Source of the DNA: Streptomyces sp. CB01580
GTDB lineage: Bacteria; Actinomycetota; Actinomycetes; Streptomycetales; Streptomycetaceae
Assembly: GCF_001905795.1 (NCBI RefSeq)
Contig: NZ_LIXJ01000017.1
Coordinates: 88,717 to 152,716 of the forward strand
Direction: 5' to 3'
DNA length: 64,000 nt
The notes below the pieces were generated by a model. The model ran no database searches and was not told where the DNA came from. It saw only the letters and a program-made list of their open reading frames with translations. Below are positions 25,940 through 36,571 of this stretch, in pieces (within the stretch, counting starts at the first letter, position 1; every line of letters begins with the position of its first letter). The translations under genes were made by a program, and so were the position numbers.

Positions 25940-26332
25940 CTACGGCTGCGGCTGGGGCGTCGCCGTCGCTGTCACGGTGCCCCGCTGGGAACGCGGGGTC
26001 TTCTCACCGGCCTTGTTGGGCTGGATGGTCCTCGGGTCGACGGCCTCGCCCGGGGCGCCCTGACGGTAGACGCCGTCGGGGTCGGAGTCGCGGTCGTGGG
26101 GCAGAAGGAAGAACACACGACGCCGGTAGAGGCCGCTGTCCGGGTCGGCTTCGGCGGTGGCGTCGAGTTCGACGTAGCCGATCATCCGCCCGTCGCGGGC
26201 GTAGCGGGGTCTGCTGCGCCTGCGGGGGGTTTTGTCCAGGGCCTGGCGGACGTAGTCGAGGTGCTCGGTTTCTTCCAGCCACACCACGTGGGCTTCGTGG
26301 GTGAGGTCGCCGTCGGTCAGTAGCGAGCTCAT
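25940..26332 (-). CDS. DUF6009 family protein
   Basis: A 130-residue protein with HEAHVVWLEETEHLDYVRQA, an Arg/Lys-rich SRPRYARDGRMIGYVEL segment and RRRVFFLLPHDRDSDPDGVY, the conserved layout of the actinobacterial DUF6009 family. Its function is unknown; members often lie on plasmids and integrated elements beside replication genes, as here. ATG 26332 follows AGGAGAGG; an upstream GTG/ATG could add ten residues. The Thr/Pro/Gln-rich C-terminus looks disordered. Confidence 0.8.
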   Translation of the reverse strand: MSSLLTDGDLTHEAHVVWLEETEHLDYVRQALDKTPRRRSRPRYARDGRMIGYVELDATAEADPDSGLYRRRVFFLLPHDRDSDPDGVYRQGAPGEAVDPRTIQPNKAGEKTPRSQRGTVTATATPQPQP

Positions 26333-26540
26333 GGCCACGACCTCTCCTTCGTCCGCGTGCACCGGTCCGGGTGGTGCCTGAATTGTGTACCGCTGTTCCG
26401 CTGAGGTGTCCGGGATGTCGCCCCCGGTCGGGGGACGTGCGCCCGATGGGGCGCGTCTCCATGGTAGATGGGGTCGCGGGGCGGGTGCAGGGGTCGGCTG
26501 CGCGCCCGATGGGCAGGATGGTGGTGGGTACGGATGTCGT

Positions 26541-28100
26541 TCACTGTTCGGCTGCCAGGGCGAGGTTTGGGTAGAACTTGCGGCCGTTGGATTTGATCAT
26601 GTCGGCGGGTGAGGCGAGACCGACCTCCTGACGGACCCGGGTGGCGAAGGTCCGGGTGGTCGCGGGGCGGATGCCTTCGCTCGTGGTGCACCAGGTGCTG
26701 TAGGAGGCGTAGAGCAGACCCTGCTCCACGCGGAGTTCCGGCCGTTCGGGGTCGTGGATGCAGCATTCGGTGAGGAAGCGGCCGATGTGGTCTTCGGTGT
26801 TGGCGTAGGCGGTGGTGGCGATGCGGACCCTGTCGGGGCCGGCGAGGGTGTCGCGGGTGGCGAGGTAACGGCGGGCGCCTTCGGTGAGCCAGTGGAGGAT
26901 GCCGGGGCCCTCGTCGACGACGAGTTCGACGGCCAGGTTGTCGATCTTCCGTTCGTCCGGGACGATCCGCTCGAAGGGCAGCAGACGGATGCGGCGCCAG
27001 AAGGCGAAGCCGCCGGTGGACACCTCGGGCCTGTGGTTGCCGAGCAGCCACAGGTGGTGGGTGGGGGTGAAGGAGAAGTAGTCCTGCCGCATGCGGCGGG
27101 CCTTGATCTTGTCGCCGCCGGTGAGGAGGCGCACGCGGGCCTCGTCGAAGCGGTCGTTCGGCTTGAGCTCGCTGCAGACGATCAGGCGGCGCCCGTGGAG
27201 CTCGGTGAGCTCGGTGGAGTGCTCGGAGAAAGCGCCTCGGTCCATCAGGAAGCCGGGCGGGGCGGCATCGGCGTAGTCGCCCAGGATCTGGATCATCACG
27301 TCGAGAAGGACGGACTTGCCGTTCTTGCCCTGTCCGTGGAGAAAGGGAAGGACCTGCGCGCCGACGTCACCGGTGATGGAGTAGCCGAGCAGCAGATGCA
27401 GGAAGTCGATCATCTCCTGGCCCTCGGCGTCGTCGCCGAAGGTGTCCGCCAGGAACCGGTGCCACCGGGGGGTGGGCATGTCCCGGGGGCCGACGCTGGT
27501 GGCCCGCGAGTGGAAGTCCCGGGTGGGGTCGGGTTTGCGGAGGCGACCGGTCTTGAGGTCGACGATGCCGTCGGGCGTGCACAGGGCGTAGGGGTCGCCG
27601 TCGAGGGTGTCGGGGTCGACGGAGAGGTCCGGGGACGCCTTGGCCTGGGTCAGCAGGGCCTTCATCCCGGTGGTCGACAAGGTGCGCTTCTTGTGGAGAC
27701 GCAGTTCCCTGTCGCCGAAGATGCCCCGGGGGTCCGAGTCCGGCATGTCCTCGGCCATCTCCCCCGCCGCCCACAGGGCCGCTTTCTCGCCGCCCGAACG
27801 CCTCCAGCGGTAGCCGTCCCACGAGTACCACCCCAGACCCTCCACGTGCCGGAACTGGTCGCGGTAGAGGCGCGCGAACAGCTTCGCGTTGCCCCGGTCC
27901 GTCAGCGTGCCGGGCAACTGCCCCGGCGGCGGCCAGGCTGCCGGGGACGCGATTGCTTCGGGAACGGTCTGGGCAGGCAGAGCAGCCGCGGTATGCGAGG
28001 GCATCGCGGCGGCCGGCGCGGGCTCTTCCCGGGCTTCGAGGTCGAGCATCTGCTGAGCGGCGGCAGTGGCGTCGAAGCGCGTGCTCTCGGCACTGCTCAT
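26541..28100 (-). CDS. P4-type primase/helicase (D5_N-like)
   Basis: A 519-residue protein: a Pro/Ala-rich linker (residues 1-70), a D5_N-like domain (LYRDQFRHVEGLGWYSWDGY), and a superfamily 3 helicase core with Walker A GQGKNGKSVLLD, a Walker B region RLIVCSELKP and motif C WLLGNHRP. Phage P4 and plasmid helicases of this type unwind an iteron-bearing origin. ATG 28100 overlaps the prim-pol stop by four bases (ATGA), so the two replication genes are coupled. The origin-like region lies upstream of the pair at 29230-29970. Confidence 0.9.
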   Translation of the reverse strand: MSSAESTRFDATAAAQQMLDLEAREEPAPAAAMPSHTAAALPAQTVPEAIASPAAWPPPGQLPGTLTDRGNAKLFARLYRDQFRHVEGLGWYSWDGYRWRRSGGEKAALWAAGEMAEDMPDSDPRGIFGDRELRLHKKRTLSTTGMKALLTQAKASPDLSVDPDTLDGDPYALCTPDGIVDLKTGRLRKPDPTRDFHSRATSVGPRDMPTPRWHRFLADTFGDDAEGQEMIDFLHLLLGYSITGDVGAQVLPFLHGQGKNGKSVLLDVMIQILGDYADAAPPGFLMDRGAFSEHSTELTELHGRRLIVCSELKPNDRFDEARVRLLTGGDKIKARRMRQDYFSFTPTHHLWLLGNHRPEVSTGGFAFWRRIRLLPFERIVPDERKIDNLAVELVVDEGPGILHWLTEGARRYLATRDTLAGPDRVRIATTAYANTEDHIGRFLTECCIHDPERPELRVEQGLLYASYSTWCTTSEGIRPATTRTFATRVRQEVGLASPADMIKSNGRKFYPNLALAAEQ

Positions 28101-29149
28101 GAACGTCCTTCGGGGTGGAGCGGTCGGGCGGCCCCGGCTGCGAGACCGTCGTGGATGATCTTCTCGTTTCGTGAACCCTGCCAGGGGCGGGCCCGGTGGG
28201 CGGCGGCCGTGAGCAGTTCCCGGACGGCGTCCTCCTGGAGGTGGCCCGCAGCGACCAGCCCCCCGGCGGTGAACGCGGCCCGGTTGAGTTTCTCGGTGAA
28301 GCCCGCACCCTCCCTCGTCGCCTCGCACCGGGCGACCTCGTCGACGAGCGGCGCCAGGATCCTGTGCGCGGCCTTCGGACGCCGTGCCCGCCGCGCGCCG
28401 GGGACGACGGGCCTCGCGAGGGGCGCAGGAGGGCGCAGGGGCGTCCGGGGCGGCTCGGGCGGTACGACGTGGCCGGTGCGGGCCAGTTCGGCCGCGAGCC
28501 AGGACGGCAGGGGCGCGGGCATCCGGGCGCTGCCCAGGGCCTCGTAGACGCCCTGGGTGGTCCGGGTCGTCGGAGCGACGATGTACCCGCCCTCGGCCCG
28601 TACGTCGACCTGCCAGGCCAGCGCGACCTTGGGGCTGGAACCGGCCGAGGAGCGGTACCGGGTCTGCGGGTCGGGGTTCCGGTACCAGATGTGGAGCCCG
28701 CCGGAGGGGGTCTGTACGCGCAGGGTGCTCTCGTCCTCGGCCGGGGCGGGCTGTCCCCGGAAGGCCGCGAGCAACGCCAGCGTGTCGAATCCGGAGGCCA
28801 GACCTGTGAGGTTGACGGACTCGTGGATCGGGATTCCCGGGAGCAGGCGGCTCCGGTCGGGGACCGGGGCGGAGTGGGCGTCGACGTCGATGACGATCAG
28901 GTCGGCGGGGCCGCACGCCACCCCCACCCCGGAGCGGGGGCTGTCGGTCCACCACTTCTCGATGCGCCGGAGGTCGGTGGTCCCTGCGTGGAAGCCGTGG
29001 CAGGGACGTCCCGCGGGGAGGCAGGGGCAGGTACGGGGGTCGTGGTGCCGGTCCCTGCAGTCCGCGCAGTTCCCGGCCGGGGTCTTCCGGCCGGGGGCCA
29101 GCGGGTGGACGGGCCAGCCGTGTCCGGCGCACCAGCGGGCGACGGACAT
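28097..29149 (-). CDS. Bifunctional DNA primase/polymerase (prim-pol, AEP superfamily)
   Basis: About 350 residues. The prim-pol catalytic Asp pair is in LIVIDVDAHS, followed by a conserved TPSGGLHIWY histidine segment typical of archaeo-eukaryotic primases; a Cys cluster CADCRDRHHDPRTCPC near the start looks zinc-binding. A C-terminal helical primase-linked region follows. Start taken as ATG 29149 (SVARWCAGHGWPVHPLAPG); GTG 29206 in the same frame is possible. With the downstream P4-type helicase it forms a self-contained replication module of the kind carried by integrative elements and small actinomycete plasmids. Confidence 0.9.
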   Translation of the reverse strand: MSVARWCAGHGWPVHPLAPGRKTPAGNCADCRDRHHDPRTCPCLPAGRPCHGFHAGTTDLRRIEKWWTDSPRSGVGVACGPADLIVIDVDAHSAPVPDRSRLLPGIPIHESVNLTGLASGFDTLALLAAFRGQPAPAEDESTLRVQTPSGGLHIWYRNPDPQTRYRSSAGSSPKVALAWQVDVRAEGGYIVAPTTRTTQGVYEALGSARMPAPLPSWLAAELARTGHVVPPEPPRTPLRPPAPLARPVVPGARRARRPKAAHRILAPLVDEVARCEATREGAGFTEKLNRAAFTAGGLVAAGHLQEDAVRELLTAAAHRARPWQGSRNEKIIHDGLAAGAARPLHPEGRS

Positions 29150-29229
29150 CGACGACACCTGCCGGGCAGGGGAAGCTCCGGGGCTCGTCTCACCGTGGCG
29201 CCGCACGCAGTCGTCCTTGTCCGTCCGGT

Positions 29230-29970
29230 CGTAAAGGCTTCAGTCCCTGCCTCTGACGCCGCTGGTCACATGGCCTCTCGGCCCGCCGACAGGGACTGAA
29301 GGGACTGTCATTCGGAATGAGTGTAGGCATGTCCCCCTTGCCCGTCCTGTCATCTCCCCCGCGTGCCGTTATCTGATTCTCAGTCCCTTGAGTCCCTTCG
29401 GGCGCTCCGCGGCACGCCGGAACGACCAACAAAGTCACGTTATATACCGTTTTCCTGAGCGGGCGGATGCCCCGTCAGGCGGGGCGCATCCAGGTTTTTG
29501 CGCGCTCTTGTATGCCGATTCTTGGCAAGTAGGAAAACCGGTTGGCGGCTCGGGGACTGAACGAAGGGACCAGGGACCGAACGGGGCGCGTTGGTCCCTG
29601 GCTTCGGTCCCTGCACATCTTCGCAGGTCAGAGGGGGTATGACCCCCCGATCAGGGACTGAAGGGACTCAAATCTCTAATTATGAGCCAGATACGTATTG
29701 AGTCATATGAGATACACGCGGGCGCGCATACACACATACGTAGTGAGCTTATAACTAGGGATTTGAGTCCCTTCAGTCCCTGTTTCAGGGGTGCACATCG
29801 CTCTGACCTGGGCTTTTATCAGGGACTGAAGCCCAGGGACCGAACAGGGACCAGTCACTGGGCCCGGTCCCTGGACCCTCCGTCCCTGCCGGTCCCTGGG
29901 CAGCGGGCGGACTGCTCACAGGGACTGACCCACCGTCGGCCGCCGCCGGGCCGGTTCAGTCCCTGCCGGT
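29230..29970. repeat. Iteron array and inverted-repeat core: candidate replication origin
   Basis: At least ten clusters of GGGACTGA/TCAGTCCC or GGGAC(C)/GGTCCC elements occur in about 740 bp (for example 29239-29249, 29290-29307, 29381-29400, 29552-29613, 29820-29851, 29867-29900, 29919-29930, 29954-29966). In the middle, a 22-base element at 29652-29673 (CAGGGACTGAAGGGACTCAA then AT) is repeated exactly inverted at 29761-29782, and the similarity continues to 35 bases with three mismatches. They flank an A+T-richer core; line 29701-29760 has 29 G/C of 60. No gene lies here. Iterons, an A+T-rich core and adjacent prim-pol and helicase genes are the parts of a replication origin. Confidence 0.75.
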
Positions 29971-29988
29971 GCCGGTCCTGTCTGCGGC

Positions 29989-30405
29989 TCAGCCGCGGAG
30001 GGGCTGGTTGAAGCGCAGAAGGTTCCCCGCGGGGTCGCGGAAGGCGCAGTCGCGGACGCCGTACGGCTGGTCCATGGGCTCCTGCAGCACCTCGCCGCCG
30101 GCCCCGCTGATGCGCTCGAAGGTGGCGTCGCAGTCGTCCGTCGCGAAGATGACGCCCCTCAGCAGGCCCTTGGCCATCAGCTCCGCCATGGCCCGCCGGT
30201 CGTCGGGCGAGGCGTTCGGGTCGGCGAGGGGCGGTTCCAGGACGATGCTCACGTCCGGCTGTGAGGGCGCTCCGACGGTCACCCAGCGCATCCCTTCGAA
30301 CCCGACGTCGTTGCGGACCTCGAGGCCGAGCACGTCGCGGTAGAAGGAGATCGCCTTGTCATGGTCGTCGACGGCGATGAAACTTTGCGAAAGTCTGATA
30401 TCCAT
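29989..30405 (-). CDS. VOC (glyoxalase/bleomycin resistance) family protein
   Basis: A 138-residue VOC protein, two beta-alpha-beta-beta-beta modules: QSFIAVDDHDKAISFYRDVLGLEV at the N-terminus and GVRDCAFRDPAGNLLRF at the C-terminus. Metal-site residues of glyoxalases are only partly evident, so activity is uncertain. ATG 30405 is used. The gene lies ten bases after the AraC gene stop on the same strand; this AraC-VOC pair is common in Streptomyces. Confidence 0.88.
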   Translation of the reverse strand: MDIRLSQSFIAVDDHDKAISFYRDVLGLEVRNDVGFEGMRWVTVGAPSQPDVSIVLEPPLADPNASPDDRRAMAELMAKGLLRGVIFATDDCDATFERISGAGGEVLQEPMDQPYGVRDCAFRDPAGNLLRFNQPLRG

Positions 30406-30415
30406 GCCGCTCACG

Positions 30416-30862
30416 CTACGGCCGTGAGGCAGGGCCCGCTTCTCCGTTGCGGACCGTCTGCCCGTTCCGTACCGGCCGCGTGTGGAGCTTGGCCATGCAT
30501 GCAGGAATGGCGGCGCCGTGCTCGTGGCTCCGGGCCCGGTAGGCACTCGGGCTCTCGCCGACCAGCTCGGTGAAGCGCGAGCTGAACGACCCCAGCGATG
30601 TACAGCCGACCGCGAAGCAGACCTCGGTCACCGTGAGGTCGCCGCGCCGCAGGAGTGCCTTGGCCCGCTCGATACGACGGGTCATCAGGTAGCTGTACGG
30701 CGTCTCGCCGAAAGCGGCGCTGAAGCTCCGGGAGAAGTGCCCCGGCGACATCAGGGCGCCCCGCGCCAGCGTCGGGACGTCGAGCGGCTCGGCGTAGTCG
30801 CGGTCCATCCGGTCGCGGGCCCGCCGCAGCCGGACGAGATCGTCGAGGTCCTGCCGTTTCAC
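30416..30862 (-). CDS. AraC-family regulator
   Basis: About 148 residues, a stand-alone AraC DNA-binding domain: first HTH in VPTLARGALMSPGHFSRSF, second in VTEVCFAVGCTSLGSFSSRF, with the family's FxxxxGxxPxxY at both ends. It has no effector domain. GTG 30862 is chosen because the conserved N-terminus of this subfamily begins at KRQDLDDL; a GTG seven codons upstream exists. It probably controls itself, the downstream VOC gene and perhaps the divergent truncated VOC gene. Confidence 0.85.
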   Translation of the reverse strand: MKRQDLDDLVRLRRARDRMDRDYAEPLDVPTLARGALMSPGHFSRSFSAAFGETPYSYLMTRRIERAKALLRRGDLTVTEVCFAVGCTSLGSFSSRFTELVGESPSAYRARSHEHGAAIPACMAKLHTRPVRNGQTVRNGEAGPASRP

Positions 30863-30957
30863 CCGAGCAGTTTCGCACAGCACTCACTCATGGCTGGTCG
30901 GATCTCGATCAGGAATGGAGAAGCGTCGGTCGAGGGGCCCTCCCTAGCCTGACCTCC

Positions 30958-31164
30958 ATGGACATCACCCTTCACTGGACCTTCCTCCCACACACGGACC
31001 CGGAGGCCTCCCTGGCCACCGGTGACTTCGACGGGACCTTCGAGCGTGTGCGGGCCGGCGGCGCCGAGATGGTCCAGGAGCCCACCGAGCAGCCGTACGG
31101 CGTCCGCGGCTGCGCCTTCCGAGCCCCCGCGGGCAACCTGGTCCGCATCAACGAGCTGGGCTGA
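30958..31164 (+). pseudogene. VOC-family gene with an internal in-frame deletion
   Basis: The frame encodes 68 residues. The first 20 (MDITLHWTFLPHTDPEASLA) are a VOC N-terminus, and the rest (DFDGTFERVRAGGAEMVQEP to the end) is the VOC C-terminal half, as in the neighbouring 138-residue gene. About 60 central residues, including the first beta-alpha-beta module, are missing at the SLA/TGDF junction. The gene keeps its frame, start and stop but cannot make a complete VOC fold. Confidence 0.7.
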
Positions 31165-31337
31165 GCCGCGCAGCGGGCGCGTACAGGGCTGCTGCCCGGC
31201 CGCACAGGCCCGCCGGGGCGGCGATCCGCCCGGCCGGGCCGCCGCCCCGGCAGAGGACCAGACATACTGCTCGACGCCGGTCCAGGCGACATCGGCGGAG
31301 TCCGTGAACACGGCCCCGCCCGACAGACGGAGACACG

Positions 31338-33755
<2,418 letters not shown>

Positions 33756-33808
33756 CGGGGCTGCCCGGCGCCCGTCAGACGCCCGTCAGGGCCGTTCCGG
33801 CCCGTTCC

Positions 33809-33841
33809 CCCCTGTCCGGGCCCCGCGCGCCTGGACAGGGG
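33809..33841 (+). terminator. Hairpin terminator after the UvrA-like gene
   Basis: CCCCTGTCC (33809-33817) pairs with GGACAGGGG (33833-33841), 53 bases after the stop. Confidence 0.65.
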
Positions 33842-33919
33842 CCCTGAGGCGGGAGGAGCGCCCGGCGGGCCGGCCGCTCCGAGGACGTGCCCGGCCCCGA
33901 ACCGGCTGACAGCGTCCGG

Positions 33920-34117
33920 CTACAGCGCCACCACCCAGCCGCCGTCGACCGTCAGGGTGTGACCGGTCACGTACGCGGACGCCTCCGAGGCCAGAAAGAC
34001 CACGGCACCTGCGAGATCACCGGGTTCACCGATGCGTCCGAGCGGGATGTGAGTGTCCACGAGCCGGTCCTCCTCGGCCCGGTCGGGCAGGAGGTCCGTG
34101 GTCATGGCGGTACGCAT
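33920..34117 (-). pseudogene. 3' part of an SDR gene split by IS605-family insertion
   Basis: The open frame from 34117 encodes the last 65 residues of a classical SDR (TAMTTDLLPDRAEEDRLV, GRIGEPGDLAGAVVFLASE, GHTLTVDGGW). Joining its first codon directly to Tyr203 of the fragment at 36523-35915 gives a continuous 268-residue protein, the normal length for this family. Nothing seems lost at the junction. The fragment may still be translated from the internal ATG but would be inactive. Confidence 0.88.
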
Positions 34118-34260
34118 TTGACATCCTCTCCCCCCTGAAGGGGGGAGATTCCCGCCTACCGCGCGGTTGAGGGCTGCGGTGTCGAGTGGGTTCCTGCTTC
34201 GCTGCGCGGTGCGGGCACGGGCGCCCGTCTTACCTGCGCTCTGCGGGCTGACACGGCCAG
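34118..34260 (-). ncRNA. Predicted omega RNA (reRNA) at the right end
   Basis: TnpB guides derive from the 3' end of tnpB through the right end of the element. Here that would be minus-strand RNA covering the last 100 bases of tnpB and the hairpin at 34128-34147, ending at 34118; the guide would be the flanking minus-strand sequence from 34117 downward (ATGCGTACCGCCATGACC). Extent is inferred from the family, not seen directly. Confidence 0.4.
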
Positions 34261-35364
34261 TCCGGCCGCCTTAGCGACGTTGACCGCCGCGTTGATGTCC
34301 CGGTCCAGGACCGCCCCGCATGCCCTGCACGTCCATTCCCGGACGTGCAGGGGCTTCGGGCCGTCCTTGACGCCGCACTGCGAGCACACCTGGGAGGTCG
34401 GCTCGAAGCGGCCGATCTTCACGAAGGTACGCCCGTACCGGGCGGCCTTGTACTCCAGCATGCTCACGAACGCCGACCATCCGGCATCGTGGACGGATTT
34501 GGCCAGGCGCGTGCGGGCGAGTCCCTTCACCGACAGGTCCTCCACGGCGACCGCTTGGTTCTCACGGATCAGCTGTGTGGAGAGCCGGTGGTGGAACTCG
34601 CGGCGCGCGTCCGCGACACGGGCGTGTGCCCGTGCGACACGGATTCTGGCCTTGTCCCTGTTCTTCGAGCCCTTCTCCTTGCGGGAGAGCGCGCGCTGTG
34701 CTTTCTTCAAGCGCTTCTCGGCCCGGCGCAGGAAGCGTGGGCTGTCGATCTTCGTGCCGTCGGAGAGGACCGCGAAGTGCCCGAGCCCGAGGTCGATGCC
34801 CAGCTCGGGCGTCGTCTGCGGCAGCACCTCAAATGGGCCGGTCTCCACGATGAAACTCGCGAAGTACCGGCCCGCCGAGTCCTTGACCACGCTCACCGTG
34901 GACGGCGTGGAGGGCAGCGTGCGGGACCACTTCACCCGCACGTCCCCGATCTTCGGCAGGCGCAGCTTCTGTCCCGGGGTGATGGACCAGCGGGCGTTCG
35001 CGGTGAACCGGACGGCCTGCCGGGTGTCCTTGCGGGACTTGTACCGGGGCGCGCCCATGCGCGGGCGCTTGCCTTTCAGGCCGTCGAAGAAGTTCTTGTA
35101 CGCCGCATCCAGGTCCCTCAGGGACTGCTGGAGGACGACCGCCGACACCTCGCCGAGCCAGGCCCGTTCCGCGGTGTTCTTCGCCTCGGTGATGAGCCGC
35201 TTCGAAAGGTTTCCGGTCTTGGGGAACGGCAGCCCCTGGCTGCGGGCGGTCTCCCTGGCCCTGAGGGCGTCGTTGTAGACCACCCGCGCGCACCCGAACG
35301 CACGTGCCAGCGCCGTGCGCTGACCGGCGCTCGGGTACAGGCGGAAGCTGTACCGAAGCTGCAC
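34156..35364 (-). CDS. tnpB: TnpB, RNA-guided RuvC nuclease of the IS605 family
   Basis: A 402-residue TnpB. Counting from GTG 35364, the RuvC catalytic residues are Asp191 (GIDLGLG), Glu275 (VEDLS) and Asp356 (DRDINAA), and the zinc finger is Cys327/Cys330/Cys346/Cys349 (CSQC, CRAC). All key residues are present, so the nuclease should be active. The N-terminal HTH/OrfB domain is intact (RYSFRLYPSAGQRTALARAF). GTG 35364 matches the usual N-terminus; TTG 35382 and GTG 35373 are in frame. In this family TnpB cuts the empty donor site and promotes element retention. Confidence 0.93.
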   Translation of the reverse strand: MQLRYSFRLYPSAGQRTALARAFGCARVVYNDALRARETARSQGLPFPKTGNLSKRLITEAKNTAERAWLGEVSAVVLQQSLRDLDAAYKNFFDGLKGKRPRMGAPRYKSRKDTRQAVRFTANARWSITPGQKLRLPKIGDVRVKWSRTLPSTPSTVSVVKDSAGRYFASFIVETGPFEVLPQTTPELGIDLGLGHFAVLSDGTKIDSPRFLRRAEKRLKKAQRALSRKEKGSKNRDKARIRVARAHARVADARREFHHRLSTQLIRENQAVAVEDLSVKGLARTRLAKSVHDAGWSAFVSMLEYKAARYGRTFVKIGRFEPTSQVCSQCGVKDGPKPLHVREWTCRACGAVLDRDINAAVNVAKAAGLAVSARRAQVRRAPVPAPRSEAGTHSTPQPSTAR

Positions 35365-35390
35365 GCGGATCACGATACACAATTGGGTTT

Positions 35391-35807
35391 ATGGGTATCG
35401 ATGAGAACGTTCGTACAGGCCGTCACTGTGTTTTCCGCATGCATGTCCATTTGGTATTTGTAACGAAGTACCGGCACTCCGTTTTCGCCGACCGGCATCT
35501 GACGCGCTGCGAAGAGATCATGCGGGCCGTGTGCGAGGACTTCGAGGCTGAGCTGGTGGAGTTCAACGGCGAGGCCAACCACGTCCACCTGCTGGTGAAC
35601 TTCCCGCCGAAGGTCGCCGTGTCCAGGCTGGTGAACTCCCTCAAGGGCGTGTCCTCCCGCAGGCTCCGCCAGGAGTTCCCGGATCTCGTCCGCCACTACT
35701 GGCGGGCGCAACGCCTCTGGTCCGGCTCGTACTTCGCCGGGTCGGTCGGCAGTGCGCCGCTCAGCATCGTGAAGCAGTACATCGAACAGCAGAACCGGCC
35801 GCTCTGA
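35391..35807 (+). CDS. tnpA: TnpA, Y1 HUH transposase of the IS200/IS605 family
   Basis: A 138-residue Y1 transposase. The HUH motif is NHVHLLV (His64, His66) and the catalytic tyrosine is Tyr130 in VKQYIEQQ. Length and both motifs match IS200-type TnpA, which excises and inserts the top strand as single-stranded DNA. ATG 35391 is nine bases from the divergent tnpB start region. Nothing in the gene suggests inactivation. Confidence 0.93.
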   Translation: MGIDENVRTGRHCVFRMHVHLVFVTKYRHSVFADRHLTRCEEIMRAVCEDFEAELVEFNGEANHVHLLVNFPPKVAVSRLVNSLKGVSSRRLRQEFPDLVRHYWRAQRLWSGSYFAGSVGSAPLSIVKQYIEQQNRPL

Positions 35808-35914
35808 CGCCGGCCGAGGTGAACAGTACGGATCCGTGCCCACAGCCGAGGTCAGAGCAGGCCAAAGTTCGCTTCACCACCGGGCTGAAGCCCGGTGCAC
35901 TGCGAATAGACCCG

Positions 35915-36523
35915 GTAGCCGGGCGCGATGGCATTGGCCCTGATGCCGTACCGCCCCCATTCGTACGCCATGTTCTTGGTGACCTGGACGACGGCGGCCT
36001 TGGACGCGTCGTACACGGAGGAACGCTCGCCGTCGACCACGAGGCCGCCGATGGAGGCGAGGTTGATGATCCGTCCGCCTCCGCGCTCCCGCATGGCACG
36101 CGCCGCGCGTTGCGCGGTGAAGTAGGTGCCGCGCAGATTGACGGAGAGCGTGGTGTCGAACTCCTCGGGGGTGGCCTCCAGGGCGCTGTTGCGCAGCGAG
36201 ACGCCCGCGTTGTTCACCAGCACGTCCGGACCGTCCCCGGACGCCTCCAGGGCGTCGAACGCGGCGTCGACCCCGCTCGGCCGCGTGGCGTCGAGTTCCA
36301 GTGGGGAGCAGTCGATCGCGTGCTCCCCGAGGTACGCGCACGTCTCCTCGGCGGCCCTCGGGTCGAGGTCGGAGACGATGACCCGGGCGCCCGCCGTGCC
36401 CAGTGCGAGGCACTGAGCGCGGCCCAGCCCGCCCGCGGCGCCCGTGACCAGGGCGGTCTGTCCGGACAGAGAGAAGCGACCCAACGGGGTGGCGGAGACG
36501 GAAGCGGTGCGATCGGTCGGCAT
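35915..36523 (-). pseudogene. 5' part of an SDR gene split by IS605-family insertion
   Basis: The first 203 residues of a classical SDR: GAAGGLG cofactor loop, NNAGVSLR, INLASIG and the YDASK catalytic pair, ending at IRANAIAPGY. The frame then runs into the insertion sequence and stops at 35852 after a spurious tail. ATG 36523 follows GAGGAG. The gene is the last of the minus-strand operon that includes the GntR regulator and the acetoacetate-decarboxylase-like enzyme, so the operon's reductase step is presumably lost in this strain. Confidence 0.9.
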
Positions 36524-36571
36524 GGAAACGGTGCTCCTCGTGTCGGGCCGGGCGAGACGCGGCGGGGCTGC

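Larger units (their letters stand above)
34118..35914. mobile_element. IS605-family insertion sequence, 1797 bp, apparently intact
   Basis: It carries tnpA (plus) and tnpB (minus) in divergent arrangement. Each end has a subterminal hairpin with a TGAA loop: CTCCCCCC/GGGGGGAG at 34128-34147 and CACCGGGC/GCCCGGTG at 35878-35897. There are no terminal inverted repeats and no target duplication, as expected for this family. Boundaries are set by the interrupted SDR gene: removing 34118-35914 restores the reading frame exactly. Read on the minus strand the element inserted after GGCTAC and before ATGCGTACC. Confidence 0.88.

Noticed and set aside
29230..29970. A CRISPR array
   Set aside because: The repeated element is short, occurs in both orientations and with irregular spacing; this fits iterons, not CRISPR.
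35852..35914. The last residues of the 223-codon SDR frame
   Set aside because: These codons are inside the insertion element and do not belong to the SDR protein.
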